The notes: a model not told the origin generated them from the sequence alone. Shown: positions 1 through 10,582, counted from the stretch's first letter. The stretch is 22,969 nucleotides of DNA from Nymphaea colorata (GCF_008831285.2 NW_022204514.1:1-22969); one strand, 5' to 3'. Translations and numbers: made by a program.

Positions 1-465
1 AATATCTCCAGCCTGGCATGACCATTTGAACCTCCAATACCAGTACTCCAAGGATGATGATAAGCACTTTAATAATTGATGCATTTATTCGATTGATGTT
101 TAATCAAATGCTTCTTCAGAAGAGGATGGCGAACTAGTCATGCATGTAGTAGCTCCTTGCCACGAAGAACAAAGACTTGCCAGCCATCTTTTCGGGGATC
201 GGACTCTCCTGGATCTGTTGGCCGTTCTTCGCCCACACAATTCTGCCATTCCTCAGGTCGGCCTCCACAGTCAACTCGTCCCCGGTGTCTGAAACCACTC
301 CCGACTTTACAACAGATTTGCCGCTGTATACGCATCCGTTGCCGCAGTAGTAGTAGATTCCGTCTTCAGGAGATCCTAAATCGCTGCCGAACACACCGAA
401 GGTTCCGAAGCCGACGTAGAGATTTCCGAGAGTGAGCTTATTGATTTTGAGGCGGTAGGAAGCCT
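1..465. repeat. Left copy of a near-identical segmental duplication
   Basis: This block repeats at about 3326-3805. It covers the last ~115 codons of a coiled-coil/SPRY gene plus ~115 bp of 3' flank. From 119 to about 455 I count only five mismatches by eye. The 3' flank (1-118) is also alignable, with a few small indels including a 10-bp one. Similarity drops sharply beyond about 460, inside the gene. The copy begins at or before the first base of the window, so its true left edge is not visible. The pattern suggests gene conversion or ectopic recombination rather than simple ancient duplication. Confidence 0.85.
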
Positions 466-2064
466 GCGTAACTGGGAGGATTTCAAACTTGTTAACGAAG
501 TTGTAGTAGGAATTTCCGGAAGCATGATTAATCAAAAGCGAGACGTTGCCGTTCCTGATGGTGGAGTAGTAATATTTGTGTTGATTTCTCGGGTGGTCGC
601 CGTACTTTATATCATTCTCGTCTAATTCTTCAGGATTGTTGCGGTGCTTTTCGAGTTCTTAAAACCTATTCTTGCTCTATGTTTATATATTTCCGAGTCT
701 GGTGTTGCAGTCTTTTTAGTGAACTCTAAAGGCTTCATTTATCTTTTCCAAGGCTGCGTCAAGCCTCATCTTTACATTCTCGCCATCAATTTCGAACTTG
801 ACCTTAGTTGACGCTGCAAGCTCCTATAGGGACTGGTTAGCGGCCAGAAGGAGGGCCGTGCAGAAAGCGCTTCCCTGCTCAAGCGCATCAATCTTGGCCT
901 TGTGATCTCCCAAGTTGGTATTGTAGACTATGTTTGTCTTTTCCAAAATGGTCACTCTCTCTTTGAAGTCCTTCAACTTTAGATGGTGATCATCTAGTCT
1001 TGCCTTGTGGTCCTCGAATGTAGCTATGTAGGCATTAATAACATCCAAACCATTCAGCCTTTCTTAGTGACAATCCAGTTTTCCCTCATGATCATCAAAC
1101 TTAATCTTAAATGATTAGCTGAGTTTTTCTAAGGCGGTAAGGCGACTTCTGTCCCCTCGAAGTTGAGTTTCAACGTTGTGTTATATTATTCTAGATGATC
1201 TTTGAACTTATTTGTGATCTCTTCCCTCATCTTTGTTATTTCATTCTGAAGGCTTAAAAACTGCTATGTTGTATTATTATCCGAAGATATGCTTATTGAT
1301 CTTTGTAGGCGGTGCATTTCGATTCCAGGGACTAAAGCTGATCGTCAATTTTATCTTTATCGACACTTTTTGCCTATAAGTCATCAACTTTTTTAGCTAA
1401 TTGCTCCAGATCATTTTTGGTCCTATTATCTAATAAGCTATGATCATTTTTGATGTCCTTTTCAACTTCCTATATTTTCTTCCTATTTATCTCATTCTTC
1501 TCTTATATTGAACTGATTAGATTAGTCGTTTCGGTACATTATGTCTACAATTTAGAGCTCAGTTTATCCAATTTTTAGCTTAGATTCGAATACTTTTATT
1601 CAACAAGATTTTGTGTCTTTTAATATCTTAGCGAATTTGTTTATCTCTTATCTAATCCCTGTTGGAGTTTTATTTAAGCTTCTTTTCCAATTTTTAATTC
1701 ATTTGGTGAATCTATCCCACAAAGCTTAGTATTGGCATTTTTTTTTTTATAGCGTAGGTAGATTTTGATTGGCTGTCCGTCGCTATCTTTTTTGTCAGAT
1801 AGGGTCAAGACCCGCTACTTTAAAATACAAATTGCCTTTATCATTAGATATATATTTAAGATCTCCTCTGCCTTATCGATGCCTCCCCTGTAGCTTTTTC
1901 CCTTTTTGAGATTTTCATCTGTAATTGTTGCTTTGTAATAATTAAGATTTTGCAGACTAATGGCCTTAATTTCACATCATGACATCAAGAGGCTAAATTT
2001 AAGCCAGAATTCCTAGTGTTTGCGTTACAAAGTTTTGGCGAGTCATTTTGGTCTATGAGTTCAT
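116..2064 (-). pseudogene. Decayed coiled-coil + SPRY-like protein gene (paralogue of 3449-6517)
   Basis: Read with TAA/TAG as sense, this stretch shows the same architecture as its intact neighbour: an N-terminal segment ('TITDENL', 'LTLSDKKDSDGQP' matching 'NITDED', 'LTLSEKKNANGDP'), a long coiled coil with 21-residue repeats, and a C-terminal SPRY-like domain ending 'MHD-Q-FAILF' at TGA 116-118. The reading frame breaks at least three times: about 1985-2000 (with an in-frame TGA), about 1290-1330 and about 1165-1200. The last two breaks are in the same sense, one base short or two extra. The proposed ATG at 2064 starts a peptide weakly resembling the N-terminus of the neighbour. Tiny introns or assembly indels could explain some breaks, but the paralogue has no breaks at these places, so decay is favoured. 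The 3' end is nearly identical to the neighbour and was probably overwritten recently. Confidence 0.65.
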
Positions 2065-2929
2065 TTTTATTATGAACTTAAATAGATAACTATGATTTAG
2101 CTCTAGAATCCTGAGAAATGTATTAAATATGCCCTATCCGTATGGGGTTTTATGTATATTATCGTCTGAGATGTCCTGGCACTATCCCTTTGCTGTTGTT
2201 AATAAGAAATTCGCTTGCATTACTTTTCTTATTTCTATTTACACATGCTTGATGAAAAAATGCGAGTATCAAGATACAGCTTATTTTTTATCAATTTTCT
2301 TTATAGGTCGCAAAAAAGGATGCCTCAAGGTATGAATTTTAGAGTGTTGCATCTTTCGAAGCTTAATTATCATTTTGACGGCCATTTGAAAAGTTTCTTC
2401 GGGATGTTTTATTCTAAATAAAAATATATAAGACCATCAAAGCATTTATCTTGGCCTGATTTCCAGGAATTGGCGATCCAAAAGAGCTGATCTAAGCCAT
2501 TTATTATTTTTTGCATTAGCCTTGTTTGACTATATTAGAATATTTTGCCAAAAAAGTATTAAATAAATTGTCTCCTTTAGCTTAGTTTATCATGTTTGGG
2601 TAAAGTATTAGTCCATGTGTATTGGAGATAAAACTGCGGACTGTTTACCTGCTTTAATTATTAGATCGCCAAAGATAAGACGAAAGTATAAGTTAGGTAA
2701 TCACAAAGGCAATATTTGGGTGCTTGGATGGAAACTAAATACTCAAATGTGCTTCATTGATAATTTATTTGTATTTTTACTATGAATCTTGCTAGTTTTT
2801 CTTTCTGAAATTTAATACAAACATCAAAAAATAAATAAGTCAAATCATCAAAAGATCCTAAAAGCCTATATCTATTGGAGCCATTTCCTTAAATATATCT
2901 ATTTCGAGTCTGCTCTTCTTAGGTAAGCG
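2065..2929. other. AT-rich intergenic stretch, no supported gene
   Basis: This lies between the 5' end of the decayed SPRY paralogue and the 3' end of a secreted-family relic. Short open frames on the plus strand around 2129-2421 have AT-driven, Phe/Leu/Tyr-rich composition and resemble nothing else in the window. I see no RNA gene and no clear repeat. The only shared sequence I noticed is a short 'AAAGGATGCCTCA' match with the region near 12846, too short to interpret. Confidence 0.5.
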
Positions 2930-3350
2930 CGAAACACCTTATGCGGACAGTCCAATACAACCCGAATAGACGAGAAATTCTTCCATATCCAGGCATAGTA
3001 AGTGGGATAGACACCTTAAATAGGTACTATCGACTATGGCTTATCTCCTTGAGACGCGGCATTCTGGTTTCGTAATATGGGGAACGATGCCAAATGCTTG
3101 TCTATACCTCTTTCTACTGAGGTTTAGAGGAGGTCCAAAATAGCGAAAGTAGGCAAACTCATTGGTGATGGTGCTATCGTAGCCATTCGGAATACGATTG
3201 CTCGAAGCTAATAGTCCGTCACGAGTAGCGATTGCTATAGTCCTTACAAATGATCAGGCTCACAGAGTATTCTTCTGTCGTGTTGGAGCCGTTCCCGCAT
3301 CCAATACTCCCAAGCTTACGTACAAAATATCTCCAGCCTGGCATGACCAT
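2930..3350 (-). pseudogene. Relic of the Trp-rich secreted family (C-terminal two thirds)
   Basis: Minus-strand translation pieces align in order with the intact copy at 8359-9099: 'PGWRYFV' (PAWNVxV), 'SLIICKDYS' (FIIWKDYN), 'NGYDSTITN' (NGYDSTTT), 'FGIVPHI' (FNIIPHI), 'NAASQGDK' (NAAFQGDK), 'TYYAW' (TYYAR). They lie in different frames and are separated by indels. The invariant Trp of the FIIWK motif is Cys here and a TGA interrupts the following segment. The signal peptide and N-terminal part are missing. The upstream end of the relic lies inside the duplicated block, so another relic probably lies just left of the window. Confidence 0.8.
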
Positions 3351-3805
3351 TTGAACCTCCAATACCAGTACTAAGAGGATGATGATAATCACTGATAAGC
3401 ACTTTAATAATTCATGCATTATTCTATTGATGCTAAATCATTTATTCTTCAGAAGAGGATGGCGAACTAGTCATGCATGTAGTAGCTCCTTGCCACGAAG
3501 AACAAAGACTTGCCAGCCATCTTTTCGGGGATCGGACTCTCCTGGATCTGTTGGCCGTTCTTCGCCCACACAATTCTGCCATTCCTCAGGTCGGCCTCCA
3601 CAGTCAACTCGTCCCCTGCGTCTGACACCACTCCCGACTTTACAACAGATTTGCCGCTGTATACGCATCCGTTGCCGCAGTAGTAGTAGATTCCGTCTTC
3701 AGGAGATCCTAGATCGCTGCCGAACACACCGAAGGTTCCGAAGCCGACGTAGAGATTTCTGAGAGTGAGCTTATTGATTTTGAGGCGGTAGGAGGACTGC
3801 TTGCC
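3326..3805. repeat. Right copy of the near-identical segmental duplication
   Basis: This matches 1-465, covering the SPRY-encoding 3' end of the intact gene and its 3' flank down to the edge of the adjoining secreted-family relic. Coding identity is high to about 3790. Beyond that, the two genes differ at many positions. Compared with the left copy, the flank carries a 10-bp insertion near 3385-3395. Confidence 0.85.
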
Positions 3806-6517
3806 GGGGAGGATTTCGAACCTGTTAATGAAGTTGTAGTAGGAGTTTTCGGAGACGTGGTTGATTAGTAGAGAAAAGTTGCCGTTTTTGATGGCGGAGT
3901 AATGCTCCTTGTGGGGGTTCCTGGGGTGGTGGCCGTATTTGATGGCGATTTCGTCCAATTATTCATGGACCAACTCAGATTTCATTTCGATCAGTGAGCT
4001 CAAAATGAACTTGATAAAGCTGTCGTCTTTCTCAGGCTTCTCTTGACCGTTGCAGTTCTTTTCGAGTTATTAAAGCCTATGAACGACCTGCTGATAGTTA
4101 GTCTTGCAGGCCACACCACCCTGCTCTAAGAGGTGGATCTTATCATTAGCTTATCTATCGATTCTCTTCAGTGAGGCTGCAAGATCATCTACTTTTGTGT
4201 TGATTGAATCGGCAAATTCTCTCAGTAGCCTGTCTGCTGTCCTTAGCTCGTTAATTAATTCAGAAGACACATTGTGGCCTACCTCACCACCTTTAGGCCA
4301 GCCTTTTTCCAAAGCATCAATTTTAGCCTTTATTTGTTAAGTAGTGGCCCTGCAAACTGCGCTCGTCTTCTCCAAAGCATCGATTCTCGCATTTACGTCG
4401 ATGAACTGGAGTCTATATGCTTCGGTTCGCTGTTATAAGGCCTCAATCCTTGGTCGATTTGTTTCGGCATAAATCTTCAAAGCGTTGTAGCCCTATTGCA
4501 AGTTATGAATCTTTTGCTTAACATCCTGATCAAGCTAGCCGATAGTAGCTTTGATTTTAGCTATGTGTTTGCTTGATTATTCAGCATTTTCCTTAAGGGC
4601 TTTGCTCGAAGCTTATAATGCTTCGAATCTGGCTTTGCTATCATTTTGGAAAGCTCTAAACTAGGTATTTGCCTCTTCCAAGCCATCAATCCTCAACTTG
4701 TTTGCTTAAATTTTATCTTTATGAGCCTAGAGGATGCTATCTATGGCTTCAAGCCTTGCTTTTAACTTTAACCAGTCAGCTTTGCATGCAAGACTATCTT
4801 GCTCGAGTGAATTAAGGCGGTTCCTCAACTATTCGTCAACCTTCTTCGCTTATCTTTCATGACTGTCGATTCTATTTTTGATTGATTCGATTTTTTCCTG
4901 GAAAGAGCTATCAGTCGCCTGAAGGGACTCTAGTTTAGAGTTTATCTTCTCGAAGCTGGTCTTGCAGAACGAGTTCCCTTGTTTCAGTTCTTCCAATAAA
5001 GCATTGTGCTCTTCTAGGGCAGAGTTGTTGGCAGAGTTTGCCCGCTATAGAGTTTCGATTCTTGACTAGTTTGCTTAGCCATGGACCTTGCATGCTGTGC
5101 TCGCTACCTCCAAAATATCCAGCCTGGCCTTGTGATTCTCAAAAGTAACCTTAGAAACTTATCTGTATTAATCCAAAGTTTTTAGCTTATCTGTAGATGA
5201 TTTTTCAATTCTCGATATTTACTTTTCGTTCTTTTCAAACCTCGCTGATGTATTTGTCTCTAATTATTTATTCTCTGCCTTCAGACCATCGATGCTAATC
5301 TTTGTTTCTTAGCCAAGTTTTTGGATATTTTACTGAACGGTGTCAATCTTTCCTTGGATAGTCTCAATAGTCTTCTTGAATCCCTAATCTGCTTCAACTA
5401 GCAATTGAATTTGCCCCTTATTTGCCTTTATATCATTCTTGATTGCTTATATCTTTTATTTCTGGTCTTTGATATTCTCATTTATCTGTTTGTTGCCAGC
5501 TTGTGTTTACCTCTGAAATTTCTCAAAGCTGTTCTTCAGGTTATCACAAGTCTTGTTGATGTTGGTGATGTTTATAACCTTCACCTAATCTTATTTATCA
5601 TGGCTGAGCTAGAGTTCCCTAATTTTCTTTTCCAATCTGAGGATATCTTCTTTGGTATTTTGTGCCAAATCTTCGAGATCTTTGGTCGTCTTGGCATTAA
5701 TCCCTTCTAGATTTTTATACGAGGCAGCTGCTGCTTGCTCCACCTCGTTGATCTTAGACGAAAGGTTTATGTTTTTCATTTAAACAGCTTTTATCTTCTA
5801 TCTATATTCTGCCTTGATGCCGTCGAGCTTGCCTTTAACATCGTCAAACTTATCGTCAGTACTATTAGTAAGTGATGTTATGTTTTAATAGGCAGTTGCT
5901 AAATTTTTTTCCAGATAACTGTGTTTAGACTATACCGCATCAGCTTTAATCTTTGCTGAAGAACCCACCTCCTCTGCCTTGGCGCAAGAAGCTGTTAATC
6001 TTTTATCGGCTCCGTTAATCTTATCAATGATCTGGCCATCCGCCTTTTTCAATCCTTCAATTTCTTCATAAAATTGCTTCTCCCTCTTTGCGTCTTTCTC
6101 GAAGTTCCGGGCTAGCTGTCTTTCGAGTAGCTTTTTAGTCTTAATGAAGTTGTGCCATAAGACTTCGAATTTGTACCTCTTTAAATTTGTGAAACTGATG
6201 GCTAGAGGATCTCCATTGGCGTTCTTTTTCTCAGATAATGTTAACACTCCATTCTCGCTAATTAGAAAACATTTCGGATTGGTTACATTTTGAGAAATGT
6301 ATTCAAAGATTTGCGATGCTCGCGATATGTATCCATCGTAGGCTGAGTCACTGTTGATATCTTCGTCTGTAATATTCTTCTCGAAATAATCGAGATTTTC
6401 CATGCTGATGATGACAATTTGAAGCTCTGAGCTGGTCACTAGATCCATGTGGAATTGGTATTCATTCCAAGTGCACTCAAAGGTGTTTTAAATCTCCTGC
6501 TTCCCCTCTGATTTCAT
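3449..6517 (-). CDS. Long coiled-coil rod protein with C-terminal SPRY/B30.2-like domain (~1,022 aa)
   Basis: With UAR as sense, one frame runs from ATG 6515-6517 to TGA 3449-3451 with no in-frame TGA and no intron needed. Residues ~1-170 are a non-repetitive head. Residues ~170-840 are charged, helical coiled coil, including tandem 21-residue units at 464-751. Residues ~880-1016 are SPRY-like: 'YVGFGTFGVFGS', 'GIYYYCGNG', 'GDELTVEADL', then 'IVWAKNG', the usual G-D-x-[IL]-x-V/C...D followed by a strand and NG. The protein ends 'MHDQFAILF'. There is no signal peptide or membrane segment, so it is probably cytosolic. The layout recalls the coiled-coil/B30.2 half of TRIM proteins, but no RING or B-box is visible. 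The start is chosen because a TATAAT element lies just upstream and the decayed paralogue has a similar N-terminus. Met at 6448 is the alternative start (999 aa). The binding partner is unknown. Confidence 0.85.
4265..5128 (-). repeat. 63-bp (21-residue) tandem coiled-coil repeats inside the SPRY gene
   Basis: Residues 464-751 of the coiled-coil/SPRY protein divide into successive units of exactly 21 residues (three heptads), with two 18-residue units at 548-565 and 650-667. The consensus start is [ASN]-[RK]-[IL]-[DE]-x-L-[EQ], as in SRIETLQ, SKLESLQ, NRLNSLE, ARLEAID, LRIDGLE, PRIEALQ, ARIDALE and AKIDALE. The unit starts at 464, 485, 506, 527, 548, 566, 587, 608, 629, 650, 668, 689, 710 and 731 agree with coordinates computed from both ends. 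Several units carry Cys at position 13. DNA-level identity between units is low, so these are old repeats kept by protein structure. Confidence 0.8.
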
Positions 6518-6521
6518 TACT

Positions 6522-6528
6522 ATTATAA
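6522..6528 (-). promoter_or_regulatory. TTATAAT element upstream of the coiled-coil/SPRY gene
   Basis: The reverse strand reads TTATAAT beginning 11 bp before the ATG at 6517. It is the same heptamer that precedes every intact secreted-family gene here, although it lies closer to the ATG than their 17-19 bp. It may be a core promoter or transcription-start element. Confidence 0.5.
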
Positions 6529-6942
6529 ATCAAACACAAAGAATTTATGATTTAACCTTATTTTTTTCTAAAATTAATGCTATTTTTCATTCATTTTAGT
6601 TAGATCCTACGGCCTTTATGATCCTCTAAACGATGGATGCATTCCTAAGTGCCTTCCATTTGTTAATTAACTGATTTTTCCATTAGGCAAGTAAAGTTGA
6701 TGAAAGAACATCGAATTAAGATACGATTATACTCATAATAAACATTCTGCAGCTTTACAGGAAAAAACAATACAGCCAATTCTCAATACCAAAATTATTC
6801 AGATTAAAGTGAACCAAGACTTGTTTAAAAGAAGAAATTCTCGATTTTCCTTTCTTTTGAAATGCTTAAACATTGGGAACGAATAATAACCTTAAATAAA
6901 AAATAATCTTTAAATGGTAAAATATTGATCAACTAAGATTAC

Positions 6943-7377
6943 TCAAGCTTTTTGTACCATCTTCTTGCTAGCTTCAACAGGAAAACTATTCATTTGGAAG
7001 ATATTAAACATATAAATAGACTCAGCCTAAGGCTATTCCTTAGGTGATGCAGGGATAGGCAGATAGGATAGCTGCTGACCCTTTTTATTGTCTTCTTCAA
7101 GCGAATTGACGGAAAATGTTAAGCCGGACGAAGCAAAGTCATGACGATCTCTAATCATCACGCAGACTAGGATGGTAAATGATTGGTTGCTCTCCCTTTG
7201 CATCCTCTCCTTTATATGTCCAATTAGTAAACCATATTTTGCTCCAATCAGCACATCCTATTCGTAGTATGAATCGATAATCCTTTATCAACCACTTCTT
7301 TTATAATTATGAGTTTGGTGCAGGATGTGGCATCTTCGTCGATAGAACAGATGCTAATCTATGTCTAATATCAAAAA
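6943..7377 (-). pseudogene. Orphan coding fragment, two frames, unknown protein
   Basis: Two minus-strand frames read like protein. Upstream is 'SICSIDEDATSC...KLIIIKEVVDKG' (about 7377-7280). Downstream, from about 7290 to TGA 6943-6945, is 'DVLIGAKYGLLIGHIKERM', then 'VCVMIRDRHDFASSG'. The frames join if one base is missing near 7275-7285. Alternatively, a 35-nt GT...TAG segment with 'CATACTAC' before its end would splice KEV to DVLIG. No ATG opens the first frame, so the gene is truncated, spliced further upstream, or a relic. I do not recognise the family. Chance open frames are common under this code, so support is modest. Confidence 0.3.
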
Positions 7378-7511
7378 ATGAAGCATTAGAAAGGCTTATC
7401 ATTTGGGCAAGATGTTAAGCACATCAATTCCTGTCATCAATTTTGACTTTTTTAGATCAATAATCTATCATGTTCATAATTTTCATAAAATAATCTATCA
7501 AAGATCATTTT

Positions 7512-7992
7512 TTATCTTATCTACAGGGTCATGTAAACTCCCCATGTATTGTTTTTGAATGTATTTTTAATCGGGGAGCCATCCTTTATTCCTTTGTAAT
7601 CTAGATAATCGTAATTAGCGCAAAATCGTGCAAACAGGTATGTATCATAGGACTGGGCCAAGACAACTGTGAGGGTTTTATCAGGTACCGGAAGTTAGGA
7701 TTGTTTTTAGCCATATAATTCACTTAATTAAAGGCTGTCCCCAGATGTTGGCATATTTGGTTTCGTTTTAAAGCTAGACAAAGAGCCTGCTAATGAATTA
7801 TTAACTGTCGTGGAGTAAGAAATTTCGATTTCAAGCTGCAGTTGATAATCCTTTAAAGGTTTTCCAGTTGGATGGGTTGCAGTTGTCGTCCTTCCAGATG
7901 AGGAAACTGATGTAGAAGCCATTCACCCTGATTCGATTGGTCCACATCCACTGACTGTTGAAGGGTTATCCGTAGACCATAGTATCAGTGCC
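7512..7992 (-). pseudogene. Relic of the Trp-rich secreted family (5' truncated)
   Basis: Homology begins abruptly at 'GTDTMVYG-x-PF', matching DTDTVVYGYAF of the 17042 gene, and continues through 'QWMWTNRIRVN', 'FLIWKDDNCNPSNWKTFKG', 'NIWG', 'VNYMAKNN', 'DKTLTVVLAQSYDTY', 'ARFCANYDYLDY' and 'IKNTF'. It ends 'WGVYMTL-TAG-IR'. The signal peptide and N-terminal half are gone, the middle carries at least one TGA and several frame changes, and the usual final TGA is TAA. It is closest to the copy at 17042-17797. The TAG in the last motif sits where most paralogues have CAA or CAG, which supports UAG = Gln. Confidence 0.85.
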
Positions 7993-8358
7993 TTTTTAAC
8001 ATAATTTACTGTAGCAATAATGTCAGAGTCTAATAGCAAAACTACTCTTAATCTTTGATTATTATTAGCTTTTACTGGATAATTTATTGGATAAAATAAA
8101 CTTAGCTAGAGAAGAAGGCCATAGTGACCATTTAGACATCAGTGGCAAGGTAGTTAAGAATTATAAGACTGCTAGCCGACCTATCCACTGTCTTCTTGAA
8201 TGGCATTCTATTGGTGGCTGCAATTTCTCAATGGAAAACACCTTCTCTAAGCATCAACAGATCTCTCCCCACGGCTAAATGATGCCTTTTCAGTTTATTG
8301 AAGTAATATGCTTTAATTTATTCAAGAAAGCATGGTCAAATATTTCATCAACTATCAT
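7993..8358. other. Spacer between a relic and the intact secreted gene
   Basis: No gene is assigned. A plus-strand open frame crossing 8087-8278 continues past its TAA into the antisense of the intact gene at 8359-9099. It also starts inside the relic, so it is probably fortuitous although its composition is protein-like. Confidence 0.4.
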
Positions 8359-9099
8359 TCACCTCATTTGCATGAACAAGGCTTGCCCCCAAACACCTCC
8401 TCCACCAAGTCCGCCAGTATATCCAACATAGTTCGTATAGACAAGAAAATTTTTGACGCATATCCGAGCATAATAAGTGGCGTAGGCGCCTTGGCTGATT
8501 ATAATCGAGTATGCCTTATCTCCTTGAAAGGCCGCGTTTGAATTTATAATATGAGGAATGATGTTGAAAGCCGTACCCCATATGTCTTTGAAGTCAGATT
8601 TGGAGGAATAGCCAGATATAGCCGCATTAGCCGCGTTCCTAGTAGTGGTACTATCGTAGCCATTTGGATTCCCGTTGTTCAAGTTAATGGTCCGCCAAGA
8701 GTAGCAATTGTAGTCTTTCCAGATAATGAAGCACACGTAGTACCCATCATTCATCTTGTAGCCGTTGTACCACATCCAATGGTCCCTGAAGGCATAGCCA
8801 TAGACAACAGAGTCACTGTTCTGTCCTTTGCTCTTATCATAGACGACAACAACATTCCAGGCCGGATGCCAAAGATCATTGAGGTAATTTGAAAAATTCA
8901 GGGCAAAATCTGCCAAGATAGAAGTCTTTGATGCTGTTAGGGCTGCAAAAGTATTAGCACTGTTGAAATTGTTTCTGATAAAAGTCCAAATCATGGTCAT
9001 GTTGGATTAGCTCATATTTCCAGTTCCCTGCCAGTCTATGCCACGACTGAATGTGAGCAGCGCGAGGAAAGCGACAAGGGAAGGAATGAAGGCTTTCAT
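8359..9099 (-). CDS. Trp-rich secreted protein, family member 1 (246 aa, intact)
   Basis: The frame runs from ATG 9097-9099 to TGA 8359-8361 with one in-frame TAA. Residues 1-20 form a signal peptide (MKAFIPSLVAFLALL...SRG). Then come 'DWQGTGNMSQSNMT' with two N-M-[ST] sequons, 'LNDLWHPAWNVVVVYD', 'VVYGYAFRDHWMWYNG', 'CFIIWKDYNC', 'DIWGTAF', 'GDKAYSIIISQ', 'ARICVK' and C-terminal 'FMQMR'. The two Cys residues of WKDYNC and ARICVK are shared by all copies and may form a disulfide. This member is the most divergent: it has Tyr for Ile in HWMW-[IY]-NG and a Gly-rich loop (GGLGGGG) before the C-terminus. The protein is probably exported or at the surface. I do not recognise the family. Confidence 0.9.
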
Positions 9100-9111
9100 T
9101 TTATTCTAATT

Positions 9112-9118
9112 ATTATAA
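9112..9118 (-). promoter_or_regulatory. TTATAAT element upstream of the 9099 gene
   Basis: TTATAAT on the reverse strand begins 19 bp before the ATG. The heptamer and spacing are shared with the other secreted-family genes. Confidence 0.6.
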
Positions 9119-10045
9119 ACCTCTCAAATCTAATATGACCAGAGCTATCAGTAGATTGGAAAATATTCTAAACCACTTTTTATGTTGAGATTCACATATA
9201 CTGAACCAAAAAAAGGCTGCTTTCGGATGAGTTTATTTCTCAATATTAGTCTTTGTCAAGTTTTTGAGCTCACGATGATCACCAAACATCATTATTAACA
9301 TTCTTAATCTATTTCAATACCAACACAAAAAATGGACTAAAGATTAGGCCCAAATGTGCTAAATATCATTTTTCCAGACTTTCTATATATTTCCTTCATT
9401 TGATCATAGTTTTTTGAGAAAGAATGGATTATCAAGAGGGGGTCAAAGATTATATTTTTATGTGTTTTTCCATTTTTCATCGAAGATTATGCCTTTTTTT
9501 GTCCGAAATAGTCACCCAATTACATTAATTAATTGATTGGGGCACAAAAATCAAACATTCTTCCTCTTTACATAATGAAAAATCCAGCAGGCATAAAATG
9601 GGCTAATGATTAAAATATGCTTGAGCTGAGGATTATTAATATTGTCGAATGGTTGTTATTAAGTATGAAATCATTAAAGCAGCAATTTTTATTCTTTATA
9701 TATTGCCTTTAATAATTAGAACTAATATTGAAAAATAATTGGCTCGAAAATCAAAGAAGTGCTTATTGTAAGAATAAACTAATAATTTATGATGATATAT
9801 GAACACCATGATTATCAAATATCAATAATATGCTTTTTAGTGGTCAAATAGCAAATTTTCAAAACTTAACTCAGGCAAGTACTCAAAGAGCATAAGAAAC
9901 ATGCGATTCAACAAAATCATATCTGAACAATAAACGAAATAAATAGTATCACAAACCATTAGAATTATCAACTAAAGATTAACCTTATTGCTTCCATTTC
10001 TTCATTTAGTAAAAGAATACTCAAAAATACTTTAAGTTATTCCTC
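9119..10045. other. AT-rich intergenic stretch
   Basis: This region is strongly AT-rich with homopolymer A/T runs. I see no secreted-family similarity, RNA gene or convincing open frame on either strand. Confidence 0.5.
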
Positions 10046-10327
10046 TCAGCCATGAAAATCAGTGTGAGCCGGCCAACTTTTATGGAGTTACAAAAGAATC
10101 TGCATAATTTTATGGATTTGGAGATAAAGGCCTTGCGAAACTTTAATCCATTTTTCGCTGTTTTTACTTTCTCTTTTGATGTCTGGATGAGAAAGGAGAT
10201 ACCTGACTAATAAAAGAAGTGGAAGGCTGAAAGAAATTTTCTCATCAAGTAAGTATATGAAGGCAGTTGTTAATATTAATTTCCTCTGTTCGCTTAGAAT
10301 AGTAAGAAAAAACTCCAAGCCACTCAT
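10046..10327 (-). CDS. Small hypothetical protein (93 aa)
   Basis: An open frame runs from ATG 10325-10327 to TGA 10046-10048 with one in-frame TAA. The product would be helical and Leu-rich ('MSGLEFFLTILSEQRK', 'FSLPLLLLVRYLLSHP', then a basic stretch). An in-frame TGA lies just upstream of the ATG, which would fix the start. No TTATAAT element precedes it. It has no similarity to anything else in the window, and a 93-codon frame is not rare by chance with one stop codon. Confidence 0.25.
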
Positions 10328-10406
10328 GAAACTCAACACAACTCAACATAAAAGACGCAAAAGATCAATCGACAAAGCGAGACAATGTATGGAGTTTCTT
10401 AAGAAG

Positions 10407-10428
10407 GCCGGTTCTGGTTAAAACCGGC
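10407..10428. repeat. GC-rich perfect inverted repeat (7-bp stem, 8-nt loop)
   Basis: GCCGGTT at 10407-10413 pairs with AACCGGC at 10422-10428. It stands out in AT-rich surroundings. A second hairpin lies 74 bp downstream. Confidence 0.6.
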
Positions 10429-10501
10429 GTCCTGGAAATAATATAGCAGTTTTGAATGGATCTATATCTAACAAAGAAACCTGCAGTCAGAGACAGATAT
10501 G

Positions 10502-10521
10502 AAGGTTTCTAGGGAAACCTT
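10502..10521. repeat. Perfect inverted repeat (8-bp stem, 4-nt loop)
   Basis: AAGGTTTC at 10502-10509 pairs with GAAACCTT at 10514-10521 around TAGG. It lies just 3' of the secreted-family relic on the minus strand. Confidence 0.6.
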
Positions 10522-10582
10522 ACTTTTGGCTATCCCCAGAAGTACAAATTGGCTTATTAATAATCTAATGAATGATCATTCC

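Noticed and set aside
157-435. Arg/Ser-rich plus-strand open frame, and its twin at 3379-3762
   Set aside because: They are antisense to the SPRY-encoding 3' ends, which have conserved protein text; the repeat merely copies the shadow frame.
5405-5710. Hydrophobic 101-residue plus-strand frame resembling a membrane protein
   Set aside because: It is antisense to the coiled coil of the 3449-6517 gene. Reverse complements of Lys/Glu/Asn-rich codons give Phe/Leu/Ile text.
7728-7922. 64-residue Ser/Thr-rich minus-strand frame
   Set aside because: It is a shifted frame of the secreted-family relic; the conserved text lies in another frame.
8551-8892. 113-residue plus-strand frame
   Set aside because: Lies wholly antisense to the intact secreted gene at 8359-9099.
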